Source of the DNA: Callorhinus ursinus
Taxonomy: Eukaryota; Chordata; Mammalia; Carnivora; Otariidae
DNA length: 64,000 nucleotides
Assembly (NCBI RefSeq): GCF_003265705.1
Contig: NW_020313044.1
Location: forward strand, 6,313,400 to 6,377,399
Direction of reading: 5' to 3'
The position numbers and the translations under genes were made by a program. Of this stretch, positions 44,580 to 56,304 are shown in pieces. Numbering within the stretch: position 1 is the stretch's first letter; the number at the start of each line of letters is the position of its first letter. Below the pieces are notes generated by a model, which did no database searches, was not told the DNA's origin, and was given only the letters and a program-made list of their open reading frames with translations.

Positions 44580-45500
44580 TTAGGTTGTGCACAGGGTATA
44601 TCATAGCAGCTTTTGGCAGGCATTTTTATTATTATTAACAAAAGACACAACATAAGCAGCTCTGATACCTTAAAGCCATTTGTAGCCGATATATATTAAA
44701 TGCACTTGGTTATAAGACAAATGCATTCCGTTATAATAGAACAAAACAAGTCTTTCTTTTCATAGAGCTTTACTGAATCAAGCAATTGCAAGGCAATATG
44801 CACAGACTGGGAAAAGTATAATTGTTGTTTTATGTTAGTTTCCTTTGCTTGCAATATCAACCACTTATTTTTTATCATTACTTGGCACCACACTGACATT
44901 GACTTGTTCTCTTTTATTTGCATTCAGATAATCTTTGCTTGGTACAGAGGCATAGCCACTGTTTAATCTAACCACCCCTGAGAGATTGCATTAAGGTTAC
45001 TATAATTACTGCATTCATAGTCTTGAAAAACTTTCCGATATAAAGATAAAATGTCAAGCCCAAAGAAAGAAAGAGAATGAACAGATGAGATAGCAGGAGG
45101 GATGTTACAAAATTCTCTCCCTCTTTCCATGTAGTGTTTGAAGTCAATATTTTCCATTACATCTGGTTGTGATGATGAAGTATATAACATCTCAGCTGAT
45201 AATATCTGAGTGGCTGATCCATAAAAATGTACTTCTGTGGTTTGATATTGATCTACTTTTCTTTCTCCTTTAGACATATGAATGGGATTACAAGTTCATA
45301 AAGATGGAAAGAAACCCAACTACACAGTGTTTAAAGGTGTCATTCAAAAGACAAATGCAACACTTAGAAGCTTAAGAAAGGAAAAAGAAATATCATGACC
45401 TTTCTCCCCCTACTTTTTTCCCCTTTGTGGGAGTAAGAATAATGGTAGGAAAAACAAAAACAAAACAACAACAAAAAAAACAAGAGTTTATGCACAACAG
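44580..45500. other. Stretch with no recognised feature
   Basis: AT-rich DNA. A 104-codon minus frame at 44963-45277 has no recognised domain. Confidence 0.45.
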
Positions 45501-45504
45501 AATT

Positions 45505-45600
45505 TTAGAGATTCAGGAGCCACTGGAGAACATCCAATCCAATGCTTTCATTTTACAGTTGGAAAATCTGAGGCATTAAAATAACTTGCTAAGGCACACT
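45505..45600 (-). mobile_element. MIR-related fragment
   Basis: 'gagaacatccaatccaatgc', 'ttttacagttggaaaatctg', 'aggcattaaaataacttgct' fit the reverse-strand MIR/MIR3 core. Confidence 0.5.
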
Positions 45601-45944
45601 CTGCACTTCATTACTCTGCCTCTTCTTGTTTTCTCCATGGAAGGGAGGAAGTCACTTCTCTTTTCGTAATGAAATGGCTGAACTTGGTTTGCTTCAATTA
45701 CCCGATCACTGGAGCCTCACACTCAAACCCACCACATCAATACTTCATTAAATTTTCCTCTGAAATAGCATTAATGACAGAGGAAAGCAAGCATTCACTG
45801 ACTGGGACAAGTTTTCAATTCTATTTTGAAAATGCACATGGATTTTGTATTTCATATCATGATACAACTGTTCTTGTTTTAATTTAAAAACACCCGAAAT
45901 CTTTGAGTAAAATGGGTGCCCTACAAAGAATTTCCAGGTCTGTC

Positions 45945-46165
45945 CCTTTCTTTCACTTAACAAGTATTTATTGAGAATCATTTATCTGCTGAGAAAACAA
46001 GAGAAGTCACTGTTCCTCTTGGCATTTACTGTATAATCACACAGCACATAATTACAAATAATCATACAAAGAAGTGGAACGTGTTGTGGGGTGTCTAGAA
46101 AGGACGATCAAGTCAGCCCCGGTGGTTAGGAAAAGTGATGTTTAAAGTAAAAATTGAGTAGGACA
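45945..46165 (-). mobile_element. L2 LINE 3' end, diverged
   Basis: 'caagtatttattgagaatca', 'gagaaaacaagagaagtcac', 'cacataattacaaataatca' fit a reverse-strand L2 3' end. Confidence 0.4.
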
Positions 46166-46169
46166 TAGC

Positions 46170-47065
46170 TTTGAATACTGAGTGGCTCATATTCATGAAG
46201 TTGAGAGAACCACCAAATAATTTCCACCATGGTCTTTGCTGAAAGATAAGTTACAGTGTTTTTGTAATGCATTGGGCTTTTGTTTTTTTCTGCATATAAT
46301 TTCAATTCAAGTAAAAATTAGATTGTTCAAGCTACTTATTGTTCTGGAGTTTTGGTATGTTTTCCTATCAGCATATTGATGGCTTAAACGTCCGCTTAAA
46401 AATCCTGGTGAAGGTAAATGCTGAGGGTGACCCTGGATTGGAAGACTGAGAGGGAAATAACCCAAAGGAAAGGACTACAGGGGTGACCTTGGCAAGTGGA
46501 ACTTAACTGCTTAACCGACAGACTCCCGTCTCTGGTATACCAACCACTATTTCTAATTCCATAATGCTCTTCAAAATCCATACTCTGCCCTGCTTTTTCA
46601 GTCTCAGTGAAATGGGAATGGCACAATGGAGTTAACTAGTAATTACTTTTCTTAGGTATATATTTTGCTGGGCTCTTTTGTCATTGTTCTATTATAGAGT
46701 TAAAGAGCTCACGCTTTCAACTAATGGTGAAGATTATCTGTTTGCTAAAGATCCTAGAGTTTCATTGTCTGTAAGAAAATGAGTTAAGAGTGATGAATAA
46801 ACATGGATGACAATTAGTTGATGCTGTGTTGGGTCCTTGCATGGAACGAGATGGTCTAGTGATGCATGTAAATAGATCATTTATTTCATTTGGAAATATG
46901 AAAGTTGAATAAAGAATTAGACATTTGTTACTGAAGTGCATTTACCAATATGCTCTAATTTAATACATTGTGAAAATAAATGCAGAGTGAAGTTAAGGAA
47001 CTTAAATTATTTTGGTCAGCTGGGGATAAATTCAAAACCTTCTTCAGGATTAGCAGCTTAGACTC
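46170..47065. other. Stretch with no recognised feature
   Basis: AT-rich, no gene or repeat recognised. Confidence 0.45.
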
Positions 47066-47069
47066 TAGC

Positions 47070-47465
47070 TGCTAGGGACTGAATGTTTGTGTCCCTCCTC
47101 AGATTCTTATGTTGAAGCTCTAAAGCCCAAGGTGATTGTATTTTGAGGTGGGGCTGTGGCGAGGTAACAAGGTTTAGATAAATTCATGAGCATGGGGCTC
47201 TCATCATGGGATAAGCTTTCTTATAAGAGGAAGAGACCCCAGGCTTCTCTCCCTTTCTCTCTCCTCTCTCAATTTCTCCTGGTCAATTAAAGACACAGTG
47301 AGAAGACAGTCATCTGCAAGCCAAGAAGAGGGCCCTTACCAGGAATGAATCTGTTGGCAGCTAGATCTAGAATTTCCCAGCATCCAGAAATGTGTAAAAA
47401 TAAATTTCTCTTGTTTTAAGCCACCCAGTCTGTGGCATTTTGTTACGGTAACTCAAGCTAAGACA
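47070..47465 (+). mobile_element. MaLR LTR (MST/MLT1-like), solo
   Basis: Reads through the well-known MaLR LTR order: 'gactgaatgtttgtgtccct', 'cccaaggtgattgtattttg', 'aggtggggctgtggcgaggt', 'ttcttataagaggaagagac', 'gacacagtgagaagacagtc', 'tttctcttgttttaagccac', 'cccagtctgtggcattttgt', ending 'ctaagaca'. Flanks 'ctagc' and 'ctgac' may be a decayed 5-bp duplication. No internal retroviral sequence adjoins it. Confidence 0.88.
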
Positions 47466-47469
47466 CTGA

Positions 47470-48280
47470 CTTATTTATTTTTTCTTTTCTTTTAAAAATT
47501 AAATTTAAAATAATAATTCTAAGTAGAAAATATTGATTTGATTTGGTTTTCTGAAAATACTCGCACATACAACTGGGGAAAACAGCATGCCATCGTATCT
47601 CAGAGCATTACTGCTTGTTTTATGAAAAGTTATAGATCTATTTTACCATTGAAAATGACATATTTCTGCCCCATTCAATATTAAACAGTGTTTCCTGATT
47701 TTCATACTAACATACTTCATTTTTTAATGCTGGTAAACACCTATAATATTGGTAGGGAGATTTTAGCCAGGTAGCAAAGAGGAAGGATTAGCAAATCATG
47801 TTCTTCACAATGCATGACATGATGCCATGCCAATGCATTCATTATAACATTGTATTTGGTCTAATAAAGAAAGAAATGTCAGAGTTCCTTATAAATGATT
47901 ATATGAAAAATATCTCTCTGAACTATGGGACTATCATCGATAAAAAGTACTTGCATATAAATTATTTCATGTGATAAAGATGGAAATTAAAATATCTTCA
48001 CGAACTCAAAATAATAATTAGCACCTTAGCTTTAAATTTCTTATTCAGAATACTTTATTAGTAATAATAATGTATTAAAGGAATAATAAAAGAAAGGGAG
48101 GAGGCATTACAGGTTTACCACTTGGTTTGGAGGCAAAACTATGGCACTGATAATATCACATTCAGATCCGACCTCCCCTAAAGGATGTGAGAAGTCATGA
48201 TTCACACATATGAGTAATAATGAAATACACTTTGCCCATAAGATTGGCAAAAATTTGAAAGATGCCACTTGTTAAGGCCT
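47470..48280. other. AT-rich stretch with no recognised feature
   Basis: No gene or repeat family recognised. Confidence 0.45.
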
Positions 48281-48284
48281 TTAT

Positions 48285-48630
48285 GATTCTATCAGAGTTC
48301 TTACTGCAGACAACAGAATCTACTGTAGCTAATTTCACCAGAAATAAAAATTATTAAGAATTATTAGATGCTCTGAAAATTAGGAGAAACAGGCTCTAAA
48401 CTAAGTGTTCCAGAGTAGCTCTCAGAGCAAGGGTTCAGAACCATCCTAATAAGGGAGCCAATACCATCCTGGTGTCTCTGCCACCTCCAGCACCAGCAAA
48501 ACAGGGTGCCCTGTGCCTAGCTACTTCTCTCCTGTAATTCTTTTATGTTCAAGGTGTCATGTGATTGCCTCTAACTGGCAGTTTCCTAGCTACAGAGGAA
48601 ACTGGGTAATGTAGTTTTTGAATTCTACTT
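48285..48630. mobile_element. Possible old interspersed repeat
   Basis: 'cagacaacagaatctactgt', 'ccaggacc'-like motifs are weak, but 'tctcctgtaattcttttatg' and 'gattgcctctaactggcagt' followed by 'cagaggaaactgggtaatgt' recall an old mammalian repeat. Family not named. Confidence 0.25.
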
Positions 48631-48929
48631 TATAATGGAGGGATTCCAGTATGTAGAATTATCAAAATATAGAAAAGGTATCCAAAACTTGTGAGTAGTT
48701 CCAAATGACTTAGTGTCCTTTTTAATAAAGATACTGGAAATTGGGTACCCTCATATAATCTTGATAGGAGTATCAATTGGGGAAGGATTTTTGAACAGCA
48801 AAGATAATTTTAAATGCACATCCACTATGATTAGTTCTTTCATTTCTAAGAAACTACTCTGCAAAGCTAATTACATATGTATAAAAAATATGTATGAAGA
48901 TGCCTCCTTAAGCATTGTTTGTAACGTCA

Positions 48930-49112
48930 ATAATAGTCAACCTTATATAAAGGCTTATTGTATGCCGGGCACTGCTCTAAGTCATTTATGGGTTCTACCT
49001 ACTTAAAACATACTCAAACCTATGAAGTACGTAAAATTATTATTCCTATTTTACAGTGAAGAGACTAAGGCCCAGAGAGGTTAAGTACCATGCTTTGGGT
49101 CACACAGGAAGA
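48930..49112 (-). mobile_element. MIR SINE nested in L1M
   Basis: Reverse-strand MIR: 'tgtatgccgggcactgctct', 'ttcctattttacagtgaaga', 'aaggcccagagaggttaagt'. It lies between two collinear pieces of the L1M. Confidence 0.8.
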
Positions 49113-49443
49113 AAGATCCTCAATGTTCATCAATATGGTTCATGGGAACTAGGGAAATATGATGCCATAGTTTAAAAGAATAAGGTAAAACTATTTGTGC
49201 TGATATGAATAAATCTCTAAGACATCATTATACGGGGAAAAAAACAGTATGATCTCATCTATATAAAAGGTAAATGTGTGCATACACATACATATGCAGT
49301 AAATGTGTGCAAAGGAATAAGGAAAGATGTCCTCCAAACTTCTGACAGTAATTAGTTACCTTTGGGGATGCAGTAGATTAAGAAAACTACCATGCTTTGT
49401 TCTCTGTGTTTCTGAATTGAATTTTTACATGAAAATACATTCG

Positions 49444-49648
49444 TGGGGTACCTGGGTGGCTCAGTCAGTTAAGCATCTGCCTTTGGCTCAGGTCATGATT
49501 TCAGGGTCCTGGGATCGAGCCCTACATCAGGCTCCCTGCCCAGCCAGGAGTCTGTTTCTTCCTCTCCCTTCCCCCTGCCCCTCCCCCCGACTCATGATTT
49601 CTCTCTTTCTCTTGCTAATAAATAAATAAAATCTTTTTTAAAAAAAAG
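49444..49648 (+). mobile_element. SINEC nested in L1M
   Basis: Forward copy: 'ggggtacctgggtggctcag', 'gggatcgagccctacatcag', 'ctaataaataaataaaatct'. Imperfect duplication 'gaaaatacattc' / 'gaaaatggattc' at its ends. Confidence 0.94.
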
Positions 49649-49704
49649 AAAATGGATTCTTACACCTCATGATTGTAAAAATTTAGAAAATACATTTTAA
49701 TGTT

Positions 49705-50330
49705 TGGATTCTTATGAGGAAAAATTCTCACTTGAAAGCCTTGAAATTTACAAAAAGTTCTTAAAGTCAATTTGAGAGAAAAATCCAGAAGTTTGGAGAT
49801 CTAAGTATTCCTGCCTCAAGGTTCTTCATCATTCACACCTATGCTGGGTATGAATAGTTTTGTATTTTTTATTTTTATCTTTGCTTAGTTTTTGAATCAT
49901 GCTACATGACCTGGAAGTTTCTCTTATGTTCGTGAGGAGAAACACTCACCCAAGTGCTAATTTCTTTGTTCCTAAAGCAAATGTCTGCAATGGAATGTCA
50001 CTCTTCAAGCCAGCCAGAAGTGGCTCCTTTGCGAGTTAACCTTGACAAAGCAGCCCTCTACTTTTGTCTTTGGATTCACTGGAAAGGAATCAAAAAGTAT
50101 GCTGCCATATTCCAGCCTGGTCCTGTAACTACTAAGGTTCCGAACCGTAGCCTGCCCTTAGCTGAGAACTGTCCATACTGCCATGTAACATGGATGACTA
50201 GACATGGCAGCCTTGGGAGGTGACGGATGACGGAGAAGGTCACCCTAATCCATTGGAACTATAGTCTCAGTGAGGAGTGGGACCAGATTCTCACTTAATC
50301 CCCTTCCATCACCTTCTTTTTTCACCATCA
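49705..50330. other. Stretch with no recognised feature
   Basis: An 89-codon + frame (49954-50223) has no recognised domain. Confidence 0.45.
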
Positions 50331-50334
50331 TTCG

Positions 50335-50459
50335 AATAAGTACACAAGAATCCCCCTGGGGAGTGTGATATAAAACAGGTTCCTGGACACTAATCCCTAG
50401 AGACTCTGAATCAGCACATCTGGGGTAGAGCCCAAGATTGTGCATTATTATTAGGCTTC
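50335..50459 (+). mobile_element. MER5-like hAT DNA transposon fragment
   Basis: 'caagaatccccctggggagt', 'acactaatccctagagactc', 'tgaatcagcacatctggggt', 'gagcccaagattgtgcatt' match the middle of MER5A-type elements. Confidence 0.6.
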
Positions 50460-50970
50460 TGTAATGTTGTCAGTAGAATAATACTTCCTCACCAATAAAA
50501 AAGAGGTCCACCTCTTAGTCTCTGAAATTTGTGAATATATGACCTTACATGGCAAAAGGACTTAGAAGATGTGACTAAATTAAGGATCTTGAGATGGGGA
50601 GATTATTCTGGATTATCCAGATGGGCCTGATGTAATCACAGGATCCTCAAATGTGAAAGAGGAAGCAGAAAAGTTTGGGTAAAAGTGATATAGTTAGACT
50701 CCACCAGCCATTGTTGGCTTTGAAGCTGTAAGGGGCCCACAGTCCAAGGACTGTAAACAGCCAGTAGGAGCTGGAAAAGAAAAGAAAACAGATTTTCCCC
50801 TAGAGCCTTCAAAAAGGAACACAAGACGGCTAACACCTTGATTTTTGCCCAGTGAGACTCATTTAAGACTTCTGACATATAGAAAGAACTTTAAGATAGT
50901 AAATATGTATTTTTTCAAGCCACTCAATTTGTGGCAATTTGTTACTGCAGCAATAGAAAACTAATACACA
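50460..50970 (+). mobile_element. MaLR LTR (MLT1-like), solo
   Basis: 'gaggatcttgagatggggag'-type motif ('aaggatcttgagatgggg'), 'ggattatccagatgggcctg', 'ggagctggaaaagaaaagaa', 'cccctagagccttc', 'acaccttgatttttgcccag', 'tcaagccactcaatttgtgg', 'caatttgttactgcagcaat', ending 'aactaatacaca'. Complete or nearly so; no internal region adjoins. Confidence 0.85.
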
Positions 50971-51083
50971 TAAAATTATGGTAAAAGTCCTTTGTCTTCT
51001 TCCTTCTCTATATTCCTTTTCATTGTAATGTCTTCCAATCTCAAGACTACAAGTACATCTTTATGCTAAAGATCCCTAAATTT

Positions 51084-51281
51084 ATTTATCTACTTTTTAA
51101 AGATTTTATTTATTTGACAGAGAGCACAAGCAGGCAGAGCAGCAGGCAGAGGGAGAGGGAGAGGGAGAAGCAGGCTTCCCATTGAGCAAGGAGTCCGACT
51201 CAGGGCTCAATCACAGGACCCTGGGATCATGACCTGAGCCCAAGGCAGACACTTAACCGACTGAGCCACCCAGGGGCCCCC
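51084..51281 (-). mobile_element. SINEC
   Basis: Reverse copy: 'aaagattttatttatttgac', 'gggatcatgacctgagccc', 'gactgagccacccaggggc'. Target-site duplication 'aaagatccctaaattt' / 'aaagatccttaaattt' at 51068-51083 and 51282-51297, one mismatch. Confidence 0.96.
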
Positions 51282-51299
51282 AAAGATCCTTAAATTTAA

Positions 51300-52470
51300 G
51301 CTCTTTGCTGAACTTTTCTCCTGAAGTCCAGATTCACTTATCCAACTGCCTTCTCTACATCTCCAGCCGTAAATCTAAAGGAAATCTCAAGCCTGACCTG
51401 TCCAAAACTAAACTACTAATATACACCTTCCCTCCCTTCAAACTCTTCTCTACTCACAGACTTCCCCATCTTAACTGAAGACATCTCAGCTCCCCCATTT
51501 CAGGACAAAACCAAGGCACTCATTCTTGATGCCTCATATCCCATACTTAAATCCATTACCAATTGGCATTGATAAGATTTCAAAACTATCCTGAGTCCAA
51601 CCATTTTTAATCACCCATCTATTACCCTGTCTGAATCATCAACTGGATTACTGCATCACTGCAACAGCATCTTCACTGGTATCCTGATTCCATTTTGCCC
51701 TCATATACTTTTATTTATTTATTTAGATTTCATTTATTTATTTGAGAGAAAGAGCAGAAGAGAGCGAGGGAGTGTGGGGGGAGGGGCAGAGGGAGAGGGA
51801 GAAGCAGGCTCCCTGCTGAGCAGGGAGCCCCATGTGGGACTCCTTCCCAGGACCGCAGGATCATGACCTGAGCCAAAGGCAGACGCTTAACCAACTGAGC
51901 CAACCAGGCGCCCTTTTCATATTCTATTCTTAAGTCAGAAACCAGAGCCATACGCGGTACACATCAGCTCTCTCAGTTCCTTGTTCAGAACCCACCATTA
52001 GCTCTTCATTTTACCTACAAATCTAAAAGTCCTAAAAGATCTGCCCCATCCTGCCATTACCTCCCTGACATCATCTGTTTCTACTCCCACCTTGGTCTGT
52101 CTCAGGCCTACTGTTCCTGCCTTAGGACTATCCTCTCTCCCTGGAGAGCTCTACCAGCAGACACCTTCACCTCTGTCATTTCCCATGTTCAAACACAACC
52201 TTCTCAATAAAGCCCATCCCAGTTAACCTATTGAAAACCGCAACCCTCACCCTATACCTCTGACACTCCTAACCCCCTTTCCCTGCTCCATTTCTAATGA
52301 ACACTATTGTTTGCTTATTTATTATGTCTGCCCTTAATTTTTAACTTCTCCACACTAGAATGTAGGCTCCATGAGGGCAGGAGTTTGGTCTTTTTGATTC
52401 ATTCAGGTATCTCATGGTCCTACTATTGTACCTGTAAAGGACTGAATAAATAATTGTTAAATTTGAGTTG
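51300..52470 (+). mobile_element. L2 LINE, long 3' fragment split by a SINEC
   Basis: Sense L2 over ~1 kb: 'gacctgtccaaaactaaact', 'cttccccatcttaactgaag', 'gcactcattcttgatgcctc', 'caactggattactgcatcac', then after the SINEC 'ctgacatcatctgtttctac', 'tatgtctgcccttaattttt', 'agaatgtaggctccatgagg', 'gactgaataaataattgtta'. Longest L2 in the window; no frame remains. Confidence 0.75.
51712..51914 (-). mobile_element. SINEC nested in L2
   Basis: Reverse copy: 'tttatttatttgagagaaag', 'ccgcaggatcatgacctgag', 'actgagccaaccaggcgccc'. Flanks 'tcatatacttttat' and 'tcatattctattct' are a possible decayed duplication. Confidence 0.94.
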
Positions 52471-52474
52471 GGAA

Positions 52475-53205
52475 CACAGACCACTTTTTGTCTCCTGCAG
52501 GATATATTTATCACATCATCATGGTGGCATTAGAATAAAATTCACATTAACTTGTATTAGTGACTATCAGAATTGTGTTCTTTGACTAATTTGAGACTTT
52601 GGGATCGCAAAGTCTCTGCCTCCTGTACAAGATATTCTTTCCTGCTAAAAGGTCACTCACTTCTGATGATTTAATGAAGCATTTTAATGTGTGGCCCACA
52701 CAGAGCTCTCTCAGGAACTGTCATCAGAACATTTTGTCCCCTGGATCTTGAAACTAAGTTTTGGATATTGGGAAATAAGTTGGGCTTTATTTTTTACGTT
52801 TTTTGGAAAAACTATAACAGTCTAGAGTTTTGCATTGTTTGTACTTCTGCCCACTGAAAGGAACCAAATAGCAAATAATTACTGATCACACAATATTTCT
52901 AGGCTTATGCCTAAACCTGAAGAAAAATGTCCAATTGAGGGACACTTCCTGGAATATAGTTTCATGTAATTTGGAGGGCAGTCATATTGTGTTCCAAATA
53001 TGTAACTAAATTTTTATCTCAATCAATAAAATAGCCAAATCATTAAAGTCTTCCCCTTGGCTTTTCTAAATAGTCTAGCTTGGTTTGCTCTGAATGAGTA
53101 AACCAGTGAGATAAAAACAAAACCTACTCTTAGCCTTGCTCTATAGATCTGATTCCTCCTGGAATGCTTTAAAAAGTGGCAATTATTAGATACTAAGAGT
53201 ATTCT
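52475..53205. other. Stretch with no recognised feature
   Basis: AT-rich, no gene or repeat recognised. Confidence 0.45.
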
Positions 53206-53233
53206 TCAGAAGGGTGATTGCTGGCTTCCTTAT

Positions 53234-53345
53234 TGGGGCACCTGGGTGGCTCAGTCGGTTAAGCGTCTGCCTTCGGCTCAGGTCATGATCCCAGTCCCTG
53301 CTCAGTGGGGAGCCTGCTTCTCCCTCTGCCCCTCTCCCTGCTCAT

Positions 53346-53380
<35 letters not shown>

Positions 53381-53420
53381 CTCTCCCAAATAAATAAGAT
53401 CTTAAAAAGAAAAAAAAAAA
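53234..53420 (+). mobile_element. SINEC with an internal deletion
   Basis: Consensus-like head 'ggggcacctgggtggctcag' and 'ggctcaggtcatgatcccag' followed directly by 'tccctgctcagtggggagcc': the ~30 bases that normally carry 'gggtcctgggatcgagcccc' (the Pol III B box) are absent. Long (CT)n block at ~53346-53376. 'gggtgattgc' near 53212 and 'aggtgattgc' at 53421-53430 suggest a long, partly decayed target-site duplication. Confidence 0.95.
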
Positions 53421-53499
53421 AGGTGATTGCGCCTTTGCTTCCTTGCATTTGAGCTTTACAAAACTACTACTGTGCCACATGTTTATTGTGGTCTGTCTT

Positions 53500-53790
53500 G
53501 CCTCAGCCTAACACAACCCCTTCCTATTCTTTTTATCTTTTGAGTCTGAGCTCAAGATCCAATGTCCTCTATCTTCATCCACTTAGTCTCGTAGCTTCCT
53601 TCCCCTCCCTTGTCAGCCTCTCCCGTCACAACCTCTACCACTTCCTGTTGCAATCCTGTGCTGCAGTCATCTGTTTCCTTGGCTTTTCCCTACTAACCCA
53701 TATCTTTCCTCTCCTTGTCCTCCTTTCTGCTAGGGCATATGGCATAGTTCTAAGTGGGCACTTGGCAGTGAATTCTTTGATCAATGGATG
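53500..53790 (+). mobile_element. L2-like CT-rich fragment
   Basis: 'tgagctcaagatccaatgtc', 'ctttctgctagggcatatgg', 'gcatagttctaagtgggcac' and 'gatcaatggatgatgg' fit a decayed sense L2 3' part. A 101-codon + frame here is a by-product. Confidence 0.4.
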
Positions 53791-53794
53791 ATGG

Positions 53795-54730
53795 AAAGGA
53801 AGGTGAGCACCTTCGGAAGTTGGGCCATAAGCAGGCAGAAAAATTTCACAGAGCTTGCTACCTGGGCATTACATAGGAGAGAAGTACTCTGATCCCTGTA
53901 TGACTTTATAATAACCATCACCTCTTCCCTGTCCTGGTCCATCTTGAAGTGATAAATGAGAGAAAAATTAGTCTCAGCAAGATATTTATTAAAATAATAA
54001 TTCCTTTTACATATGGGAGTCACAATTTCAAAGAAGTTACAGAGTTTTTCTAGTCACACACATCTATCAAATCATTGGCAAAAGGAGAATAAGACAAGTT
54101 TTGGCCCAGCACTTCATGCAGATCATTCTTCCTTAGGTAACATTATACTGAGAAAATGTACCTGTAAAGGAAATCAGAGAGCCCCCACGAATACCTCATA
54201 GTCCAGTCACCTCTGTCCTCTAGGGCAAGCACTGCATCTACCTCATTTCACTTCGCTCTATCCATCCCCTGTAGTACACTGAAGATCAGAGACGCAAAGC
54301 AACAATGTCCTGGTTCACACAGATACCCAGTGGCAGACTTATATACTGACCTCGGGTTTTTATGACTCCAACCCAGGAACCTTCCATAATAACGGGCTGC
54401 TTCCAATAAAAAGGAGAATCACCAAAGTCTTGGCTGTAAAAGAGCATGATTTGAATCACCAGACATTAATAGAACAGAAGAAATTTTCCACTAAGCATGA
54501 AAAACAAGAGCAGTAGAGTTAAGATTGTATTGGGAGGTTCAGGATATGGTGACTGCAAAGACTTTGGTTAATTTAGGTAATAAGAGTGCCAGCTTATCCA
54601 TGGAAAGTCTTCTTGGATTGAGGAGAAAGGTCTCTTTCAGCCTAGAAGAGAATTGATTGACTCTATTTCCCTTCACAAGCCCTTCCCCACCCTTGGCAAT
54701 GGTGTGAAAAAGAGAACCATCCAGAAGAGC
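53795..54730. other. Mostly unique stretch
   Basis: A MIR-like piece near 54270-54400 ('acgcaaagcaacaatgtcct', 'actccaacccaggaaccttc'). Otherwise nothing recognised. Confidence 0.4.
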
Positions 54731-54734
54731 AATG

Positions 54735-54965
54735 ATATAACTTTCACTCACTGAGCCCTTACTGTATGTCTGGCACCAAGTGCTTCATAGCCAGTTTCTC
54801 ACTCAATCCACCCAACAATGCTATGAAGTAAATCTCTCCATTTTAAATGACGAAACTGCGAGTAAGTTCATTTGCCTAAGTTTGCACAGAGTAAATACAA
54901 CTCTTAGCTGGACTCAACTTCATCTGCCCTGAAGTTCACTCTTTAAATCCCTATACTTTATTGCC
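54735..54965 (-). mobile_element. MIR SINE
   Basis: Reverse-strand MIR: 'gagcccttactgtatgtctg', 'caacaatgctatgaagtaaa', 'tttgcctaagtttgcacaga'. Confidence 0.75.
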
Positions 54966-54969
54966 TCTA

Positions 54970-55450
54970 CCTTCAAGTAGGCAGCTAAGTACAAACGACC
55001 ACAAAGGAGTGACCCTTTTAGATAGCCAGTATATTTAAACCAGTGTCTGTTGATCTTTATATATTGCCTCTTTCCCTGCATTTTCAGAGAAAAGCTTTAG
55101 AAAAGAAATATAGGTTGTATGGAGTGTACAGTGGACTTTGTTTTGCAAACTTTGGCAAAAGGAAAAAAGTCTTAGCCTCTATATGTATGTCTCCTGCAAG
55201 TGAGAACTGTTCCTCTGGGAAAGGCCATCTTTCAAGGAAAGAAACACTTGAAAAGAAATCAATTCCCAAAGGATAATCAATTGATTCAGGGGTTAAATAA
55301 GGAGCAATGACCATCCCCGCCGCTTGGTGTCCTAGAATTAATTATTACCTACCTCTCTGGGAACTCAGTGATGTCTCGGGGATGGCTTGGCTTGATTGAA
55401 TAAACTGAGGAGTTCAGTCCCTAATCCTAATTGATAGCATCTATCATTCT
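54970..55450. other. Stretch with no recognised feature
   Basis: No gene or repeat recognised; frames at 55043-55314 on both strands have no known product. Confidence 0.45.
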
Positions 55451-55454
55451 CTCT

Positions 55455-55890
55455 CTCCAACTCCTCAACCAGTATTTGCTGAGCACATACTATGTGTCAG
55501 GTGCGGTACTGGGTGCTTAAGAGAAAGAGAAAGAAAATAAACCAACTCTCTTGGATCATGCTCTCATGAAACTTAGTCAAGTGAGGGAGTTCATTATTTA
55601 TCCACGAATTGCACTGATAGACACATATTAACAAATTGTGATGCAGAGTTTGAAGGCAAGGACTGAAGTGATAGGACACCATGCAGGAATGCAAATGAGC
55701 CTAGACTAGGACTAGGCAATGCTTCAGTGAGGAAGTAAAGGTTGAGCTGACATCTGAATGTGGTGGAAGGGAAATGCTCCATGCAGGAAGGATGGCATGT
55801 GCAGAGGCCATATGGCAGGAGGCAGCAAGGCACAGACATACAGTCTGAGATGAGGGGGAGTCAGGCCACCAGGGTGGGCCTTGCAGCCCT
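55455..55890 (-). mobile_element. L2 LINE 3' region
   Basis: Reverse-strand L2: 'gagcacatactatgtgtcag', 'tcatgctctcatgaaactta', 'ggttgagctgacatctgaat', 'catgtgcagaggccatatgg', 'ccaccagggtgggccttgca'. Confidence 0.65.
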
Positions 55891-55894
55891 CATT

Positions 55895-56230
55895 AAGGAC
55901 CTCTGCCACTGCTGCCAAAGTCCTACATGAGCCTTGATTTAATACAACGGCCGGGGAGGGATAACATGGACACATCTCCATCCTGAAGTCCTCCAGGACT
56001 GGCATATTGAAGATGATAGTTATCTCTGGGTTTCAGGTTAGCCAAGAAAGGGGACCCTAGATAAGCTCTCTTCCAATCTGATTTAGGTCTCCCTTTCTTT
56101 TTGATCTTTTAGGGGCCTAAAGGTAGGGATTTTTTTTTTTTTTAAACCACATTCATCAAAGCACTTGGGATTCCAGAAATAAGATCAGACAACAATAAAA
56201 AAAAAAGCAACTTTGCTTCCTGGGGCTTTA
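55895..56230. other. Stretch with no recognised feature
   Basis: A 15-T run near 56130-56144 and an A-run near 56198. No gene recognised. Confidence 0.45.
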
Positions 56231-56234
56231 TTAG

Positions 56235-56300
56235 ATTGTAACTAGGTACTGTGCTGAGCATTTTACATGAATTATCTTACTGAATTTGCTCAGCAAACTT
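56235..56300 (-). mobile_element. MIR SINE fragment
   Basis: 'ggtactgtgctgagcatttt', 'acatgaattatcttactgaa' match the reverse-strand MIR edge. Confidence 0.5.
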
Positions 56301-56304
56301 GTAA

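Larger units (their letters stand above)
48700..49700 (+). mobile_element. Ancient L1 (L1M class) split by a MIR and a SINEC
   Basis: Sense L1M landmarks: 'catttctaagaaactactct', 'agcattgtttgtaacgtcaa', then after the MIR 'caatgttcatcaatatggtt', 'aatctctaagacatcattat', 'cagtatgatctcatctat', 'ttagttacctttggggatgc', and after the SINEC 'gattgtaaaaatttagaaa'. The pieces are collinear. Confidence 0.6.

Noticed and set aside
44294..44653. 119-codon minus-strand frame as a possible gene
   Set aside because: Most of it covers an old antisense L1M fragment and it shows no reverse-transcriptase motif.
47070..47465. Possible endogenous retrovirus provirus
   Set aside because: Only an LTR is present here, as at 50460 and 57070; no internal retroviral region or second LTR adjoins any of them.
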